The notes beneath the pieces are model-generated. The model was not told where the DNA came from. It ran no database searches and saw only the letters and a program-made list of their open reading frames with translations. The position numbers were made by a program, and so were the translations under genes. Below, one piece after another: positions 1 through 9,522 of a stretch of DNA of 64,000 nucleotides. Position 1 is the stretch's first letter. Each line of letters begins with the position of its first letter. Source of the DNA: Bacillota bacterium (GTDB lineage Bacteria; Bacillota; UBA994); assembly GCA_009773495.1 (NCBI GenBank), contig WSXW01000002.1:62001-126000 (forward strand), written 5' to 3'.

Positions 1-195
1 GTCAGCTGGGGGAAAATCGATCCCACACAATTGTCGGACACAGTGGTGGTTTATTCCGACACCACTATTGCGATGCCGCTCATGGCATCGTATGCGCTCA
101 GCATAGTTCAGCCTCGTCAGCATTCGCGGCTTTTCAAACGGCGAGCAGAACTGATGGCTAATCTGCGCCGCGCTGCGTACGGAGAGAAGAAGTAA
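1..195 (+). CDS. C-terminal end of an unidentified protein (truncated by window start)
   Basis: Open frame 1 from the first base: VSWGKIDPTQLSDTVVVYSDTTIAMPLMASYALSIVQPRQHSRLFKRRAELMANLRRAAYGEKK*. Confidence 0.5.
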   Translation, partial: VSWGKIDPTQLSDTVVVYSDTTIAMPLMASYALSIVQPRQHSRLFKRRAELMANLRRAAYGEKK

Positions 196-198
196 CAC

Positions 199-238
199 AA
201 AGTGGGTGGGTCACCGTTGTGAACCACTCACTTTTCTG
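199..238. terminator. Imperfect hairpin, possible bidirectional terminator between convergent genes
   Basis: AGTGGGTGGGTC ... GAACCACTCACTTTT imperfect inverted repeat between convergent CDSs. Confidence 0.45.
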
Positions 239-264
239 CGCACGGATTTCATTGCATCCGACGT

Positions 265-1566
265 TTAATTGCCGACCGTTATAGTAGGCCATACAGGACT
301 TATATTTTGAGTTTGAATAGCTAAAAAAATAGACTCCATGGCTATGCCGCTCACCATACATATTCCTGCTAATAGTCCGCCTACGTGCGGGGCGAATCGA
401 GCTATAAGTAAAGACGTGATCAATATCGTCACAACATTTACAGCCTTCCCTGCGGTAAGGTACTTTGTTTGACCAGCAATTATTAGCAATCCAGCGCAGT
501 ACTCTGATATGCAAGTGAGAATAGGCATTAGTGAGAGGAGAGCGATAGCGCGTAGTGCCTGAACGGCAAGCTCCGGGGGTACACCTATCATGCGTGTTAG
601 CGCCATTGTACCCAAGGGGGTTACGGATACTATAAAGAGAATAACGGTACCGAGGGACCCCATTAACAGCGAAAACTTAAGAACTGAAATACGGTGTTCA
701 GCCTCGCGAGCAAAAACAATTACTAATTGATGGACGTTAAAAGCAACCGCCACAAAAATGTAACTAAAGCTCCATGCTATCTGGTACGAGGCTAGCGCTA
801 AGGAGGGGTCTGCGGTACGAGCAAGTCCTGCATTAATAACTGGACGGATAAAGGTATTAGTAACGGAAGCGAGAGCAAGGGGTAGAAAAAAAACCATGGC
901 CTGGGTCGTAGTTATTGCTTCTCCATCGGACTCAGGCAATTCCTTGCCAATATTGCGCCCCGTAATATAGGCCATCAGGCCTTCCGTGCCAATGCCAGCG
1001 CCTAGGATGAGTGCCCCCACAGCTCCGCCGGTGAGGGTAAGGTGCTGCAACACGGTAGCTAGTACAAGCATTACTCCTAGTCTAAACAACATATTCGTGG
1101 TTAGTTGAGCGGTGCGTTTATGAACTATCAGTAGCCCCTGGTAGAAGGATCTAGAGGCAGAAAAAGCGGGTAAGACCATGAACACACGGAAGCTGCGCAC
1201 AGTATCGGGGTAGAGTTCGGGGGGCACCCTCAGAATATCAAGAAATGCTATTCTGCTTAAAGGCGTAAACGCAAGGGCTAGCATTAATGTAGTTAGGCAC
1301 GCCCATACGATAAGAGAGGCCTGTTTTACGGCATAATAGGAGCCCTTATCCTTAAAAAGTGCGACGCACATGCGCTGTATTGTATAGCATGGCGATTCAA
1401 ACATGACAGCTAAACTTTGAGCGACTGCAAAAGCCGCTAGAGCTGCTGCAGCATCAGGCGTCCGAGCTAAACCAGAATTTACAATGGAATGTGAGGCCAT
1501 CATCAAAATAGATGTTGCAGCTAAGGGTAGGTAGAACTTGGCCATGTCAATTTGCCTGCTTGTCAT
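265..1566 (-). CDS. Polytopic membrane protein, MATE/MOP-flippase-like transporter
   Basis: ~430 aa, about 12 hydrophobic segments; two halves share FYLPLAATS..VNSGLARTPDAAAALAAF / FFLPLALAS..INAGLARTADPSLALASY. Start set at ATG 1566 preceded by GAGGTG. Confidence 0.7.
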   Translation of the reverse strand: MTSRQIDMAKFYLPLAATSILMMASHSIVNSGLARTPDAAAALAAFAVAQSLAVMFESPCYTIQRMCVALFKDKGSYYAVKQASLIVWACLTTLMLALAFTPLSRIAFLDILRVPPELYPDTVRSFRVFMVLPAFSASRSFYQGLLIVHKRTAQLTTNMLFRLGVMLVLATVLQHLTLTGGAVGALILGAGIGTEGLMAYITGRNIGKELPESDGEAITTTQAMVFFLPLALASVTNTFIRPVINAGLARTADPSLALASYQIAWSFSYIFVAVAFNVHQLVIVFAREAEHRISVLKFSLLMGSLGTVILFIVSVTPLGTMALTRMIGVPPELAVQALRAIALLSLMPILTCISEYCAGLLIIAGQTKYLTAGKAVNVVTILITSLLIARFAPHVGGLLAGICMVSGIAMESIFLAIQTQNISPVWPTITVGN

Positions 1567-1638
1567 TGCGCTCACCTCAAGATGAATATATCATCACTGG
1601 GGTACTTTCGTCATGCTAAACTTTCGATAGCAAAGGCG

Positions 1639-1660
1639 AGGAGGGGCCTTAGCCCCTCCA
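1639..1660 (-). terminator. Strong hairpin downstream of the small minus-strand ORF
   Basis: GGAGGGGC-CTTA-GCCCCTCC. Confidence 0.5.
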
Positions 1661-1686
1661 AAAATGTAACGTAAAGATTTTTCGTG

Positions 1687-1902
1687 TTAGAGAACGGTAG
1701 TGCCATTTAGCAGCAAGCAGTAGCGATCTAATTGACGCATAAGGTATCTGTGATTGTGGTGAGCGTAATGGGCTAGGAGCAACATGGTGTCGCGAACATC
1801 AGCGTTGGGAGCTTGACGGGCTAGGGCCCGGAAGCCAAGCATGGCACTCCTTTGATTGATGATCCCTCTACGGACGAGGCGGCAATATTCTGCACGTGTC
1901 AT
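1687..1902 (-). CDS. Small hypothetical protein (71 aa)
   Basis: ORF with GGGGGGA ribosome-binding site upstream of ATG 1902. Confidence 0.5.
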   Translation of the reverse strand: MTRAEYCRLVRRGIINQRSAMLGFRALARQAPNADVRDTMLLLAHYAHHNHRYLMRQLDRYCLLLNGTTVL

Positions 1903-2120
1903 TGTAAATCCCCCCTTCCGTTAACACATTACGTGCTCGCAAGGAAAAGGGTAACTCTTGGTACTAGCTCCGGCAATATTTTTCTTTTAAATAGAATTAT
2001 CTTCCCATCGCCATCGGCAACGCTAACTCTTCCATGCTAAAAAAAGGCAATATAGCCTCAGACATCACGCTACTTCAAGCGTTAGAGTATATGGGAACCG
2101 GCCGAGAGAGTGGGTGCTTA

Positions 2121-2669
2121 ATGCAAGACCGTGAGTTGGTGGCGCTTTGTCACCGAGGGAAGACTGCAGAATATGGGATTCTCGTGGAGCGGTACCAACG
2201 CTTAGTATTCAGCATCGCCTATCAATTGTTGCGCAGCCGGGAAGAGGCTGAGGATGCAGCACAAGAGGCCTTTGTGAAGGTGTATTCACGAATAATTTCT
2301 ACGGCCGACGTGGATTTCCTGCCGTACATCCGAACCACAGTGACGAACTTGTGTCTTGATCGTCTCAGGAGACAAAAAACGGCGGCGCGCCATCTGGCAG
2401 CTATTAAGGAAGAGGACTTGACCGAACATAGCACCCCTGAGACTAGCATGATGCGCAGTCTAGCGCAGCAATTGTTGCAAGAAGCCGTAGAGAGATTGCC
2501 AGACATGTATAGAGAAATTCTTGTTATGCACTATGTTGCGGGTCATAGCTACGAAGCCATAGCACAGATTATTGACCAGCCTATGTCAATCGTAAAGAAC
2601 CGCATCTTCCGCGGCAAAAATATTCTGCGTGAGATTTATCTGCAAATAGAAGGGGGTGTTAAAGGTTGA
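2121..2669 (+). CDS. RNA polymerase sigma factor, ECF/sigma-70 family
   Basis: LVERYQRLVFSIAYQLLRSREEAEDAAQEAFVKVY (region 2) and LPDMYREILVMHYVAGHSYEAIAQIIDQPMSIVKNRIFRGK (region 4). The in-frame start at 2034 is less likely. Confidence 0.9.
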   Translation: MQDRELVALCHRGKTAEYGILVERYQRLVFSIAYQLLRSREEAEDAAQEAFVKVYSRIISTADVDFLPYIRTTVTNLCLDRLRRQKTAARHLAAIKEEDLTEHSTPETSMMRSLAQQLLQEAVERLPDMYREILVMHYVAGHSYEAIAQIIDQPMSIVKNRIFRGKNILREIYLQIEGGVKG

Positions 2670-3175
2670 AGTGCAACGATGTAAATGGTCTGCTTGAGGA
2701 TTATCTGTCTGGCCGGCTAGCACAGAGCACTGCTAGTCACATAGAGGGTCATCTGGCTAGTTGCTCACATTGTTCGCAGCTATTATTAGTCGAGGATCAG
2801 GAACTAGACAATCTTTTATACTCCTCATGGCATTTAACCTCGCCATCTGCTGGTTTTACGGATAAAGTCATGCAACAAGTTGGGAGCGAAAAGAGGGTAT
2901 CCTGGCTTTGGTTGGTAGTTATGGGGTTAGGCTATATGTCGCTGTGGGCGTTAGCGGTTGCATCGATTATAGTGTGCAGACATTTTAACTGGGTAATGGA
3001 ACTGGCTAGTCATATGGTAAGTTTAATGCGCTCAATGGCACATGTGCTTCGCGTAATTGCAGAAGCCGTGGGACACTACAATATTAGCACAATAGGCCTA
3101 GTCTTTATCTTTGGTTCGGCTACTGTAATTTTCCTGGGAATTGGTTTTATAAGTAAGGGGGACTTTGCAAAATGA
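2666..3175 (+). CDS. Anti-sigma factor with N-terminal zinc finger (zf-HC2) and transmembrane segments
   Basis: MKCNDVNGLLEDYLSGRLAQSTASHIEGHLASCSHCSQLL; overlaps the sigma factor stop. Confidence 0.85.
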   Translation: MKCNDVNGLLEDYLSGRLAQSTASHIEGHLASCSHCSQLLLVEDQELDNLLYSSWHLTSPSAGFTDKVMQQVGSEKRVSWLWLVVMGLGYMSLWALAVASIIVCRHFNWVMELASHMVSLMRSMAHVLRVIAEAVGHYNISTIGLVFIFGSATVIFLGIGFISKGDFAK

Positions 3176-4002
3176 AAAAAATAATAATTCTGTTGGCATT
3201 GATAATAATGGTGTTTCCATCGTTTGCTGGGGCGGCGTCTCAGGACGATATCGTGATGATGGGTCAGGACGCACATGTTGCCGCAGGAAATGTGCTTTCC
3301 GGCAGTGTAGTAGTCATTGGGGCCGATGCCGTAATTGAAGGCCATGTGCGGGATAGCGTTGTCGTTATATTTGGCAATATTCGTCTGGAGTCAAATGCTA
3401 TTGTGGATGGTAGCGTAGTGTCGGTAGGCGGGTCACTCGATCGCAAAGAGGGCGCACAAGTAGGTGGCGAGCAAGTGAGCCTAGGACTCGGCGACATAAA
3501 CATCGGTCACCTACCACGTTTCAATATGTCATATGGGTTCTTTTCTCCTATTGCTTCCCTGTGGAAGGTTCTATCCATAGTGTTCCTCGGTTGGGTCATA
3601 TTCTGGTTGATTCCTGCCCCAATTCTAAAGATTGCTGGGGCAGCTCAAGGAGAACCTCTCAAGGCCGTGTTATTCGGACTGCTTGGCTATCTAGCAGTTA
3701 TACCAGTAAGCATAATGTTGTTAATCACACTTGTCGGTATACCCTTAATTCCCTTTTTCTGGTTAGCCCTTCTGGTAGGTCGTTTTATGGGGCAGGTGGC
3801 GCTTGGACTGTTGGCCGGCAGATACTTGGCTCAAAAGCTTAACCGCGAGATGACAGATTCCTTGGTAGTAGCCATGGGCTTGCTGGTGTTAGGTTTAGTT
3901 ACCATAATCCCAGTAGTAGGCGGATTAGTATCACTGTTCTATAGTTTACTCGGCTTCGGGGCTACACTCTGGACTAAATTTGGCCGCGTAGCTGCCGCAT
4001 AG
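3172..4002 (+). CDS. Bactofilin-like (polymer-forming) domain membrane protein
   Basis: Signal peptide, then VVVIGADAVIEGHVRDSVVVIFGNIRLESNAIVDGSVVSVGG repeats, then hydrophobic C-terminus. Confidence 0.75.
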   Translation: MKKIIILLALIIMVFPSFAGAASQDDIVMMGQDAHVAAGNVLSGSVVVIGADAVIEGHVRDSVVVIFGNIRLESNAIVDGSVVSVGGSLDRKEGAQVGGEQVSLGLGDINIGHLPRFNMSYGFFSPIASLWKVLSIVFLGWVIFWLIPAPILKIAGAAQGEPLKAVLFGLLGYLAVIPVSIMLLITLVGIPLIPFFWLALLVGRFMGQVALGLLAGRYLAQKLNREMTDSLVVAMGLLVLGLVTIIPVVGGLVSLFYSLLGFGATLWTKFGRVAAA

Positions 4003-4013
4003 GAGGTCCATAC

Positions 4014-4835
4014 ATGTCAAAATTGCTCAAAGCTTTCTTAGTAGTAGCATTACTATGGGTATTAGTCGTAGGTGCCGGATACTTCGCGTGGGGTCATTTC
4101 CAATCTTTTGTGCCTCGCCTGCTGCAGATAAATGAACGCGCAGAGGGTACAGAAACCATCACCCGCGTGGCCTCCGATATTACTAACATCAGTGTAGATA
4201 CAAGGAATGGTTCGGTCACAGTCGTAGCCACAGAGGGTGCAGATATTGTGATCAATGTATTCTACACCGCCCAAGGCAATTCCGTAGCCAATGCCAATGA
4301 TAGATTGAAGGCGCTCCGAACTGAAGTTTCTACCACTGGTACCACAATGAGTGTAGAAGGCATATATCCTTCAACAACGATTAATAATCAGTCTATCCGT
4401 TATGAAATTGCCATACCAAAAAGTCTGAACCTAAAGATAAGAACAAGCAACGGCAGAATCAACGTAGAGGAAATTGTCGGCAAGGTAGACCTGTATACCA
4501 GTAACGGCACTATCGACGTCGTATCTCAGGTTGGTCCAGAGGAACTCCTGGTCTACACTTCTAACGGCAAAATCAATGTTGCTGCTGCCCCAACTGGTGG
4601 AACATACAACTTGCGTACATCTAATGGCACTGTCACAGTAAGTCTTCCCGAGGATCTAGGCGTAAGTTTTAAAGCCACTACTAGCAACGGCTCTATCGAC
4701 CTAGGTTATGGTCAGTGGTCTTTCGTAGGGGGGCAGCTAACCAACAAGAATGTCACTGCCCAATTAGGTGACGGCAGCCTAGACCTCGACATTCAAACCT
4801 CAAACGGGAGTATAAAACTAACGAAGAGGGAGTAG
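4014..4835 (+). CDS. DUF4097-like beta-strand-rich repeat protein, membrane anchored
   Basis: N-terminal TM; repeated TSNGxIxV motifs (RTSNGRINV, YTSNGTIDV, YTSNGKINV, RTSNGTVTV, TTSNGSIDL, QTSNGSIKL). Confidence 0.8.
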   Translation: MSKLLKAFLVVALLWVLVVGAGYFAWGHFQSFVPRLLQINERAEGTETITRVASDITNISVDTRNGSVTVVATEGADIVINVFYTAQGNSVANANDRLKALRTEVSTTGTTMSVEGIYPSTTINNQSIRYEIAIPKSLNLKIRTSNGRINVEEIVGKVDLYTSNGTIDVVSQVGPEELLVYTSNGKINVAAAPTGGTYNLRTSNGTVTVSLPEDLGVSFKATTSNGSIDLGYGQWSFVGGQLTNKNVTAQLGDGSLDLDIQTSNGSIKLTKRE

Positions 4836-4876
4836 TCAACGTTAACTCACTCAGAAAATAGGTAAGGATTCTTGTG

Positions 4877-4912
4877 AAGCTGTCAGTATTTTTCGGCAGC
4901 TTTACTTTTTTG
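4877..4912 (+). terminator. Rho-independent terminator
   Basis: AAGCTGTC..GGCAGCTT followed by TACTTTTTT. Confidence 0.6.
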
Positions 4913-4982
4913 TTACTTAAGCAGGAAAACACTCTGTCCGATGGTAATTATGAAAGTACAATAGTCCGAGGAGGCAGACATA

Positions 4983-5978
4983 GTGAGAGCGCTTTTCATC
5001 ATATGTATGACAGTCTTAGTGGTCTTGCTCCCCATTCGTAGCTCTATCGGCTATGCCCCGAGTGCAGTTTCAGCCGCGGTAGGGGAGCCTTTCATTACGG
5101 CGAAGGAGATTAGAATAGGGGCAGATAAGTTCTACACTGTCGACTCACTCTTTCAAGACTTGCGGAAGTTAACAGCGCAGTACCCTGAGCTAAAGGTCGA
5201 ACAGGTGGGGAAATCTTATTGGGGTGACCCACTGTACGCATTGGTTATGGGGCAAGGCGACAAGACGTTGATGGTTACGGCTGGTATGCATGGTTGGGAA
5301 TCGGTAGGTAGTTACTTGAGTATGAGGGAAGTGGCAGAGTTACTGCAAAGTCACGCTCAGGGAGTTCCATCGGCATCCCTCGCCTTGGACGAGTACCGCA
5401 TTGTAGTGCTACCACTTATTAATCCTGATGGGGTGAGGATTGCTCAGGGGGAACGCCACCCACTGGTGGGTAATTATACCGCAGAACAGTTGCGGGGTTG
5501 GAAAGCCAACGCTTGGGGTGTAGATATTAATCGTAATTTTCCACACGGCTACTATAAGATGGCTAATTTCTTGCCGACAACTCCCGGCCCAAGCTTTTAT
5601 CCTGGCACTGCGCCAGCCAGTGAAAAAGAGACGCAAGCTGTATTGATAGCCCTAGAGACATATAAGCCAGATATGTTAGTTGATCTCCACTCTTCAGGCA
5701 ATATTGTTTTTTGGCACTACAATCAGGAACAAACCCTCGTTCCTAATCGTCAATTAGCTTATGCGGTGGGCAAGGTCTTCGGCTATGGGATATCCCACAA
5801 CCTGCAACAGGCAATAGGCGCACACCTTAAGGACCATTTTATTGGTACCTACGACAAACCAGCCTTCATTGTCGAAATTGGCTCATTCGACAATCGTTAC
5901 CAAATTCATAAGGAGTTTAATGACTTGTACCGACGTTTCAATAACTTCCTAGTCAAACTAGCCCATCTAATTCCTTAA
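4983..5978 (+). CDS. M14 family zinc carboxypeptidase (secreted)
   Basis: MVTAGMHGWES, INPDGV, DINRNFPHGY, DLHSSG, FIVEIGSF motifs; GTG start with GGAGG. Confidence 0.85.
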   Translation: MRALFIICMTVLVVLLPIRSSIGYAPSAVSAAVGEPFITAKEIRIGADKFYTVDSLFQDLRKLTAQYPELKVEQVGKSYWGDPLYALVMGQGDKTLMVTAGMHGWESVGSYLSMREVAELLQSHAQGVPSASLALDEYRIVVLPLINPDGVRIAQGERHPLVGNYTAEQLRGWKANAWGVDINRNFPHGYYKMANFLPTTPGPSFYPGTAPASEKETQAVLIALETYKPDMLVDLHSSGNIVFWHYNQEQTLVPNRQLAYAVGKVFGYGISHNLQQAIGAHLKDHFIGTYDKPAFIVEIGSFDNRYQIHKEFNDLYRRFNNFLVKLAHLIP

Positions 5979-6053
5979 CAATAATTACCACTAGAGCGGC
6001 CGTAAGAGCTAGTGTTACAATGAGTTGTGAATTATCTAGAACGGAGGTGGCCA

Positions 6054-7514
6054 ATGCTAAGACGCGTAGCTTTGTGGCTGGTGATCATGATGTTGACGAT
6101 TTCTGTGTCTGCAGTATGGGCAGCCACTCCCGGAGTTGTGGATGTTAATGCTCTTAATTTGCGCAGTGGTCCCGGACATGGGTATAAGATTATTAGTACT
6201 ATGTCGCGGAGCACACCACTAGTAATTATGTCTGAGTCAGGTGAATGGAAACAGGTCATGGCGTCGAGTGGCCTAATAGGCTGGGTTTTTGGACAGTACA
6301 TAGTTGCTGACCAATCTTTTCAGGCTGGAAACCATAATGTAGTAGTGAGAGCTAGCCGTTTAAACGTCCGTCAAGGTCCCGGAACAACATACCCTGTGGT
6401 CACTACATTAGTTCAAGATCAGTTAACACAGGTCACCGGAAAAATTGGCGAGTGGTTTCAGGTCAGAGTAAGCGGAAAAACTGGTTTCATCCATCAGGAA
6501 TGGGTGACTCCCGTTACTGAGGAAAACCCAGTACAGGGATCTGTCAGCGTTCCACTTGCTAGGGTACTGGTCAGCGTACTGAATATGCGTGGTGGTAAGG
6601 GGACTGAATTCCCCGTAGTAACAAAACTGAATTTAGGCATGTTAGTGGCGGTTTTGGAAGAGGGAACTTGGTCTAAAATAATGTTAGAGAATGGCGTTAT
6701 TGGATACGTTCTGTCAGAGTATGTTGAAAATGTGGGCGGACAAGCCCTAGCTAGAATTAGTGCTAACATGGTTAATGAGCGCAGTGGCCCCGATACTACG
6801 TTTTCAATCCTAGCGACTCATCCTGCCGGGAAGACGCTGGCGTTTAGTGGTTGGGACGGCAGCTGGGTAAAGGTTTCGTCTACATCCGGCACAGGATATA
6901 TCTTAGGAAATCTACTGTCGTTTGCATTTACCACGGCCCCTATCGACTTTACACTGCCCCCAGCTATAGGGATTCAAGGGTTTGTAGTCGCAGTAGATGC
7001 AGGACATGGCGGGCCAGATCCCGGCGCTATTGGAGTCAATGGCTTGCGTGAGAAGAATATAAACTTCACCATGGCATTGAAGCTTCGAGCCCTACTCGTA
7101 GCTGCCGGAGCTGAAGTTGTCATGACTCGCGTGGGCGATTATACTCTATCTATAGATGAGCGTATTGGAATTGCCCATAACGCTGGTGCCGATCTTTTTG
7201 TAAGCATCCATAATAATGCGCATCCTAGTTCCGCGGTCTCCGGCACTCAGACCTTCTATGGCGTGACTCTAGGTAGCTTTAATTTGGGGCACCAAGTGCA
7301 TCGTCGGCTGGTGGGTTTAGGAATGGAGGACAAAGGATTACTAAACGCTAACTTTGGAGTTTTGGTACGGACCAAAATCCCAGCGATTCTTACCGAGACA
7401 GGATTCCTCAGCAATCCTGATGATGCCGCCCTTTTGGCTCAGGAGACATTCATAAACCATGCAGTGCAGGCGCACTTCGAGGGCATACACGAATGGCTGG
7501 CAACTAAAAGGTAA
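6054..7514 (+). CDS. N-acetylmuramoyl-L-alanine amidase (amidase_3) with several SH3-like domains
   Basis: Signal peptide; SH3 repeats (VNALNLRSGPGHGYKII, ASRLNVRQGPGTTYPVV...); catalytic VAVDAGHGGPDPGAIG...SIHNNAHPS...ILTETGFLSNPDD. ATG 6054 preceded by ACGGAGGTGG. Confidence 0.92.
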   Translation: MLRRVALWLVIMMLTISVSAVWAATPGVVDVNALNLRSGPGHGYKIISTMSRSTPLVIMSESGEWKQVMASSGLIGWVFGQYIVADQSFQAGNHNVVVRASRLNVRQGPGTTYPVVTTLVQDQLTQVTGKIGEWFQVRVSGKTGFIHQEWVTPVTEENPVQGSVSVPLARVLVSVLNMRGGKGTEFPVVTKLNLGMLVAVLEEGTWSKIMLENGVIGYVLSEYVENVGGQALARISANMVNERSGPDTTFSILATHPAGKTLAFSGWDGSWVKVSSTSGTGYILGNLLSFAFTTAPIDFTLPPAIGIQGFVVAVDAGHGGPDPGAIGVNGLREKNINFTMALKLRALLVAAGAEVVMTRVGDYTLSIDERIGIAHNAGADLFVSIHNNAHPSSAVSGTQTFYGVTLGSFNLGHQVHRRLVGLGMEDKGLLNANFGVLVRTKIPAILTETGFLSNPDDAALLAQETFINHAVQAHFEGIHEWLATKR

Positions 7515-7547
7515 AAAAGAAGGCTGACACTAGTCAGCCTTCTTTTT
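7514..7547 (+). terminator. Rho-independent terminator, perfect 15-bp stem
   Basis: AAAAAGAAGGCTGAC-ACTA-GTCAGCCTTCTTTTT. Confidence 0.85.
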
Positions 7548-7625
7548 GGATGTATTTAATGCGCTTTTGACCTTCTTTTCAAAAGGCGTACCGATACTAA
7601 GAATCTTTTTACACTTTGCTCCCAT
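7530..7625 (-). CDS. Putative 31-aa basic small protein
   Basis: GGAGGTGACATAC-ATG...: MGAKCKKILSIGTPFEKKVKSALNTSKKKAD*; strong Shine-Dalgarno; its 3' end is within the convergent terminator. Confidence 0.55.
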   Translation of the reverse strand: MGAKCKKILSIGTPFEKKVKSALNTSKKKAD

Positions 7626-7771
7626 GTATGTCACCTCCTTATAGAGTATATCATGGGGAGGAGGTCTGCGATACAAATATGAAAGCCTGTCTGCTATACT
7701 GGGTGAAGAAAGTAGCGAGAAAAAGTCTATGGTGAGAAGTGCCGGAATTGAACAGATGGAGGGTGAGAAGC

Positions 7772-8275
7772 ATGGGTAAAGTTACGGGTAGAGTGGGCGG
7801 GATCATCGGAGGTTTTGATGTTGACTGTAATGTATCATCGCGGAGCATTGAAGGGCGTATTGGCGGATTATTCCTAGGTGCAGATGTTAATTTTGTAATC
7901 AATCAGCATGGCCTTATTACCGGGCGCATGGGTGGTGGAATCGTTGGACAGGACGTGCGCCTAAGGTTTACCGAGGAAGAGATTGGCGGCCGGGTGGGAG
8001 GAAATATCGTAGGTAAGGATGTCGCTCTAAAAGTTTCAGGCTACGAGGTCGGTGGTAGAGTAGGTGGGGATGCTATAGGATTTAGTTGTAGGCTCAAATA
8101 CAACCCTAATGGCGGAGAACTCCGTGGGCGGATGGGGGGACAGTTCATGGGGCACGACGTCAACCTTGTAGTCTCAGACTGTCCGTTGGTTGTAGCTGCG
8201 CTAATTGCTGCCTTAACATATAATTACTACCTTTCTACACGGAGTCCAAAAAGTACCTCAGGTTCTAATCCTTAA
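7772..8275 (+). CDS. GRVGG-repeat protein with C-terminal hydrophobic segment (hypothetical)
   Basis: Six copies of GR[VIM]GGxxxGxDVxLxx at ~22-24 aa spacing; ATG 7772 preceded by GGAGGGTGAGAAGC. Confidence 0.75.
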   Translation: MGKVTGRVGGIIGGFDVDCNVSSRSIEGRIGGLFLGADVNFVINQHGLITGRMGGGIVGQDVRLRFTEEEIGGRVGGNIVGKDVALKVSGYEVGGRVGGDAIGFSCRLKYNPNGGELRGRMGGQFMGHDVNLVVSDCPLVVAALIAALTYNYYLSTRSPKSTSGSNP

Positions 8276-8307
8276 CCTTGTGTGGGAAGAAAAAAACATC
8301 ATAAAAA

Positions 8308-8354
8308 GCAATCTCCCCCGTAATGTTGTAGAAAACAGTACGGGGTGATTTTAT
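8308..8354 (+). terminator. Imperfect hairpin terminator
   Basis: ATCTCCCCCGTA...TACGGGGTGAT followed by TTTATTT. Confidence 0.5.
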
Positions 8355-8357
8355 TTC

Positions 8358-9410
8358 ATGAGAGGCTTACTAGTGTTTCTCTGCTTAGTAGTGTTACTGA
8401 CATCCTGCAAAGCCGCCCCTACTCCGCCCATGGATGTATCGCTAGAGTTCATACATCTCGAGGGACAAATTGTTTCTAGAAAAGTGGAAGTTAGAAGATG
8501 GCATGCTGTTATGGAATTAGTTGGGGCGAGCCCAATATTTGAAGTTTTTCGTTTGAGGGTTGGGAGACGGGAATTTGTGTGCGACGATCTGTTAAACGTA
8601 TACAACCCTACGACCAAAAAGTGGGTAGTTGTGTCGCAACAAGCAAAAGACTTGTTAGCTGATATGTGGTCTGAGCTTAAGGCTACCGCGTGTGCAGTGC
8701 CATTAGCGTGGGTTGAAGCTCAAAGGATACTGGAGCGGATGGACAGGGCGGAGGTCTTGGACATGGAAACAGGTAAGAGTTTCATGGTACAGCGGCGAGG
8801 CGGAACAAACCATGCAGATGTACAACCTGTGACGGGGGCGGATACCGCTATTATGAAAGAAATTTACGGTGGGGTATGGAGCTGGGACCGCAGGGCGGTC
8901 ATAGTAAAAATAGAAGGGAAGACACTCGCCGCATCTATGAACGGAATGCCGCATGGGCAGGGGGCATTGGCCAATAATTTCCCCGGTCATTTCTGCATAC
9001 ATTTTTGGGGCTCTATCACACATGCGTCCCGTGCCAAGGACTTAGGGCATCATTTAATGATAAGTAAGGCGGCAGGCGAGATTTGGGGAGTTATTCGCGG
9101 AGCTACCCCAGAAGCACAAGTGAAAAACATGGCCGCAGCTCTTAACCAGAAAGATTGGTGGCTAACACAGCTATTCCTATTGCCATTCTCGACGGCCGAA
9201 CTAGAACACATGATGGCGAATGTAGAGGCAATAGAAATAGATGAAACGGTTTTAGTGGGTCTTGCCAATGACACCTGTGAAGTACAGATTAGCGGAGAAG
9301 TGATTTATCGAGGCGGTAGAAAAGCAAAGTTAAGTACAACGATGGAACTAAGATTCGTTGAGGGGGTATGGAAGGTTGACCCCCAAGCCCTTAAAAGACT
9401 AATCGGATAG
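8358..9410 (+). CDS. Hypothetical lipoprotein
   Basis: MRGLLVFLCLVVLLTSCKAAPTPP lipobox; no recognised domain. Confidence 0.65.
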   Translation: MRGLLVFLCLVVLLTSCKAAPTPPMDVSLEFIHLEGQIVSRKVEVRRWHAVMELVGASPIFEVFRLRVGRREFVCDDLLNVYNPTTKKWVVVSQQAKDLLADMWSELKATACAVPLAWVEAQRILERMDRAEVLDMETGKSFMVQRRGGTNHADVQPVTGADTAIMKEIYGGVWSWDRRAVIVKIEGKTLAASMNGMPHGQGALANNFPGHFCIHFWGSITHASRAKDLGHHLMISKAAGEIWGVIRGATPEAQVKNMAAALNQKDWWLTQLFLLPFSTAELEHMMANVEAIEIDETVLVGLANDTCEVQISGEVIYRGGRKAKLSTTMELRFVEGVWKVDPQALKRLIG

Positions 9411-9522
9411 TTCAATGTTCTGCTCAGTGTAGTCAGGTTGCTCAGTAGTACCGGTGCACTTAGAGCCCCAGATTCGGCAATTATGGTTCTATTTTCGGTA
9501 TGGTTAAGAGACATAGGCGGAA

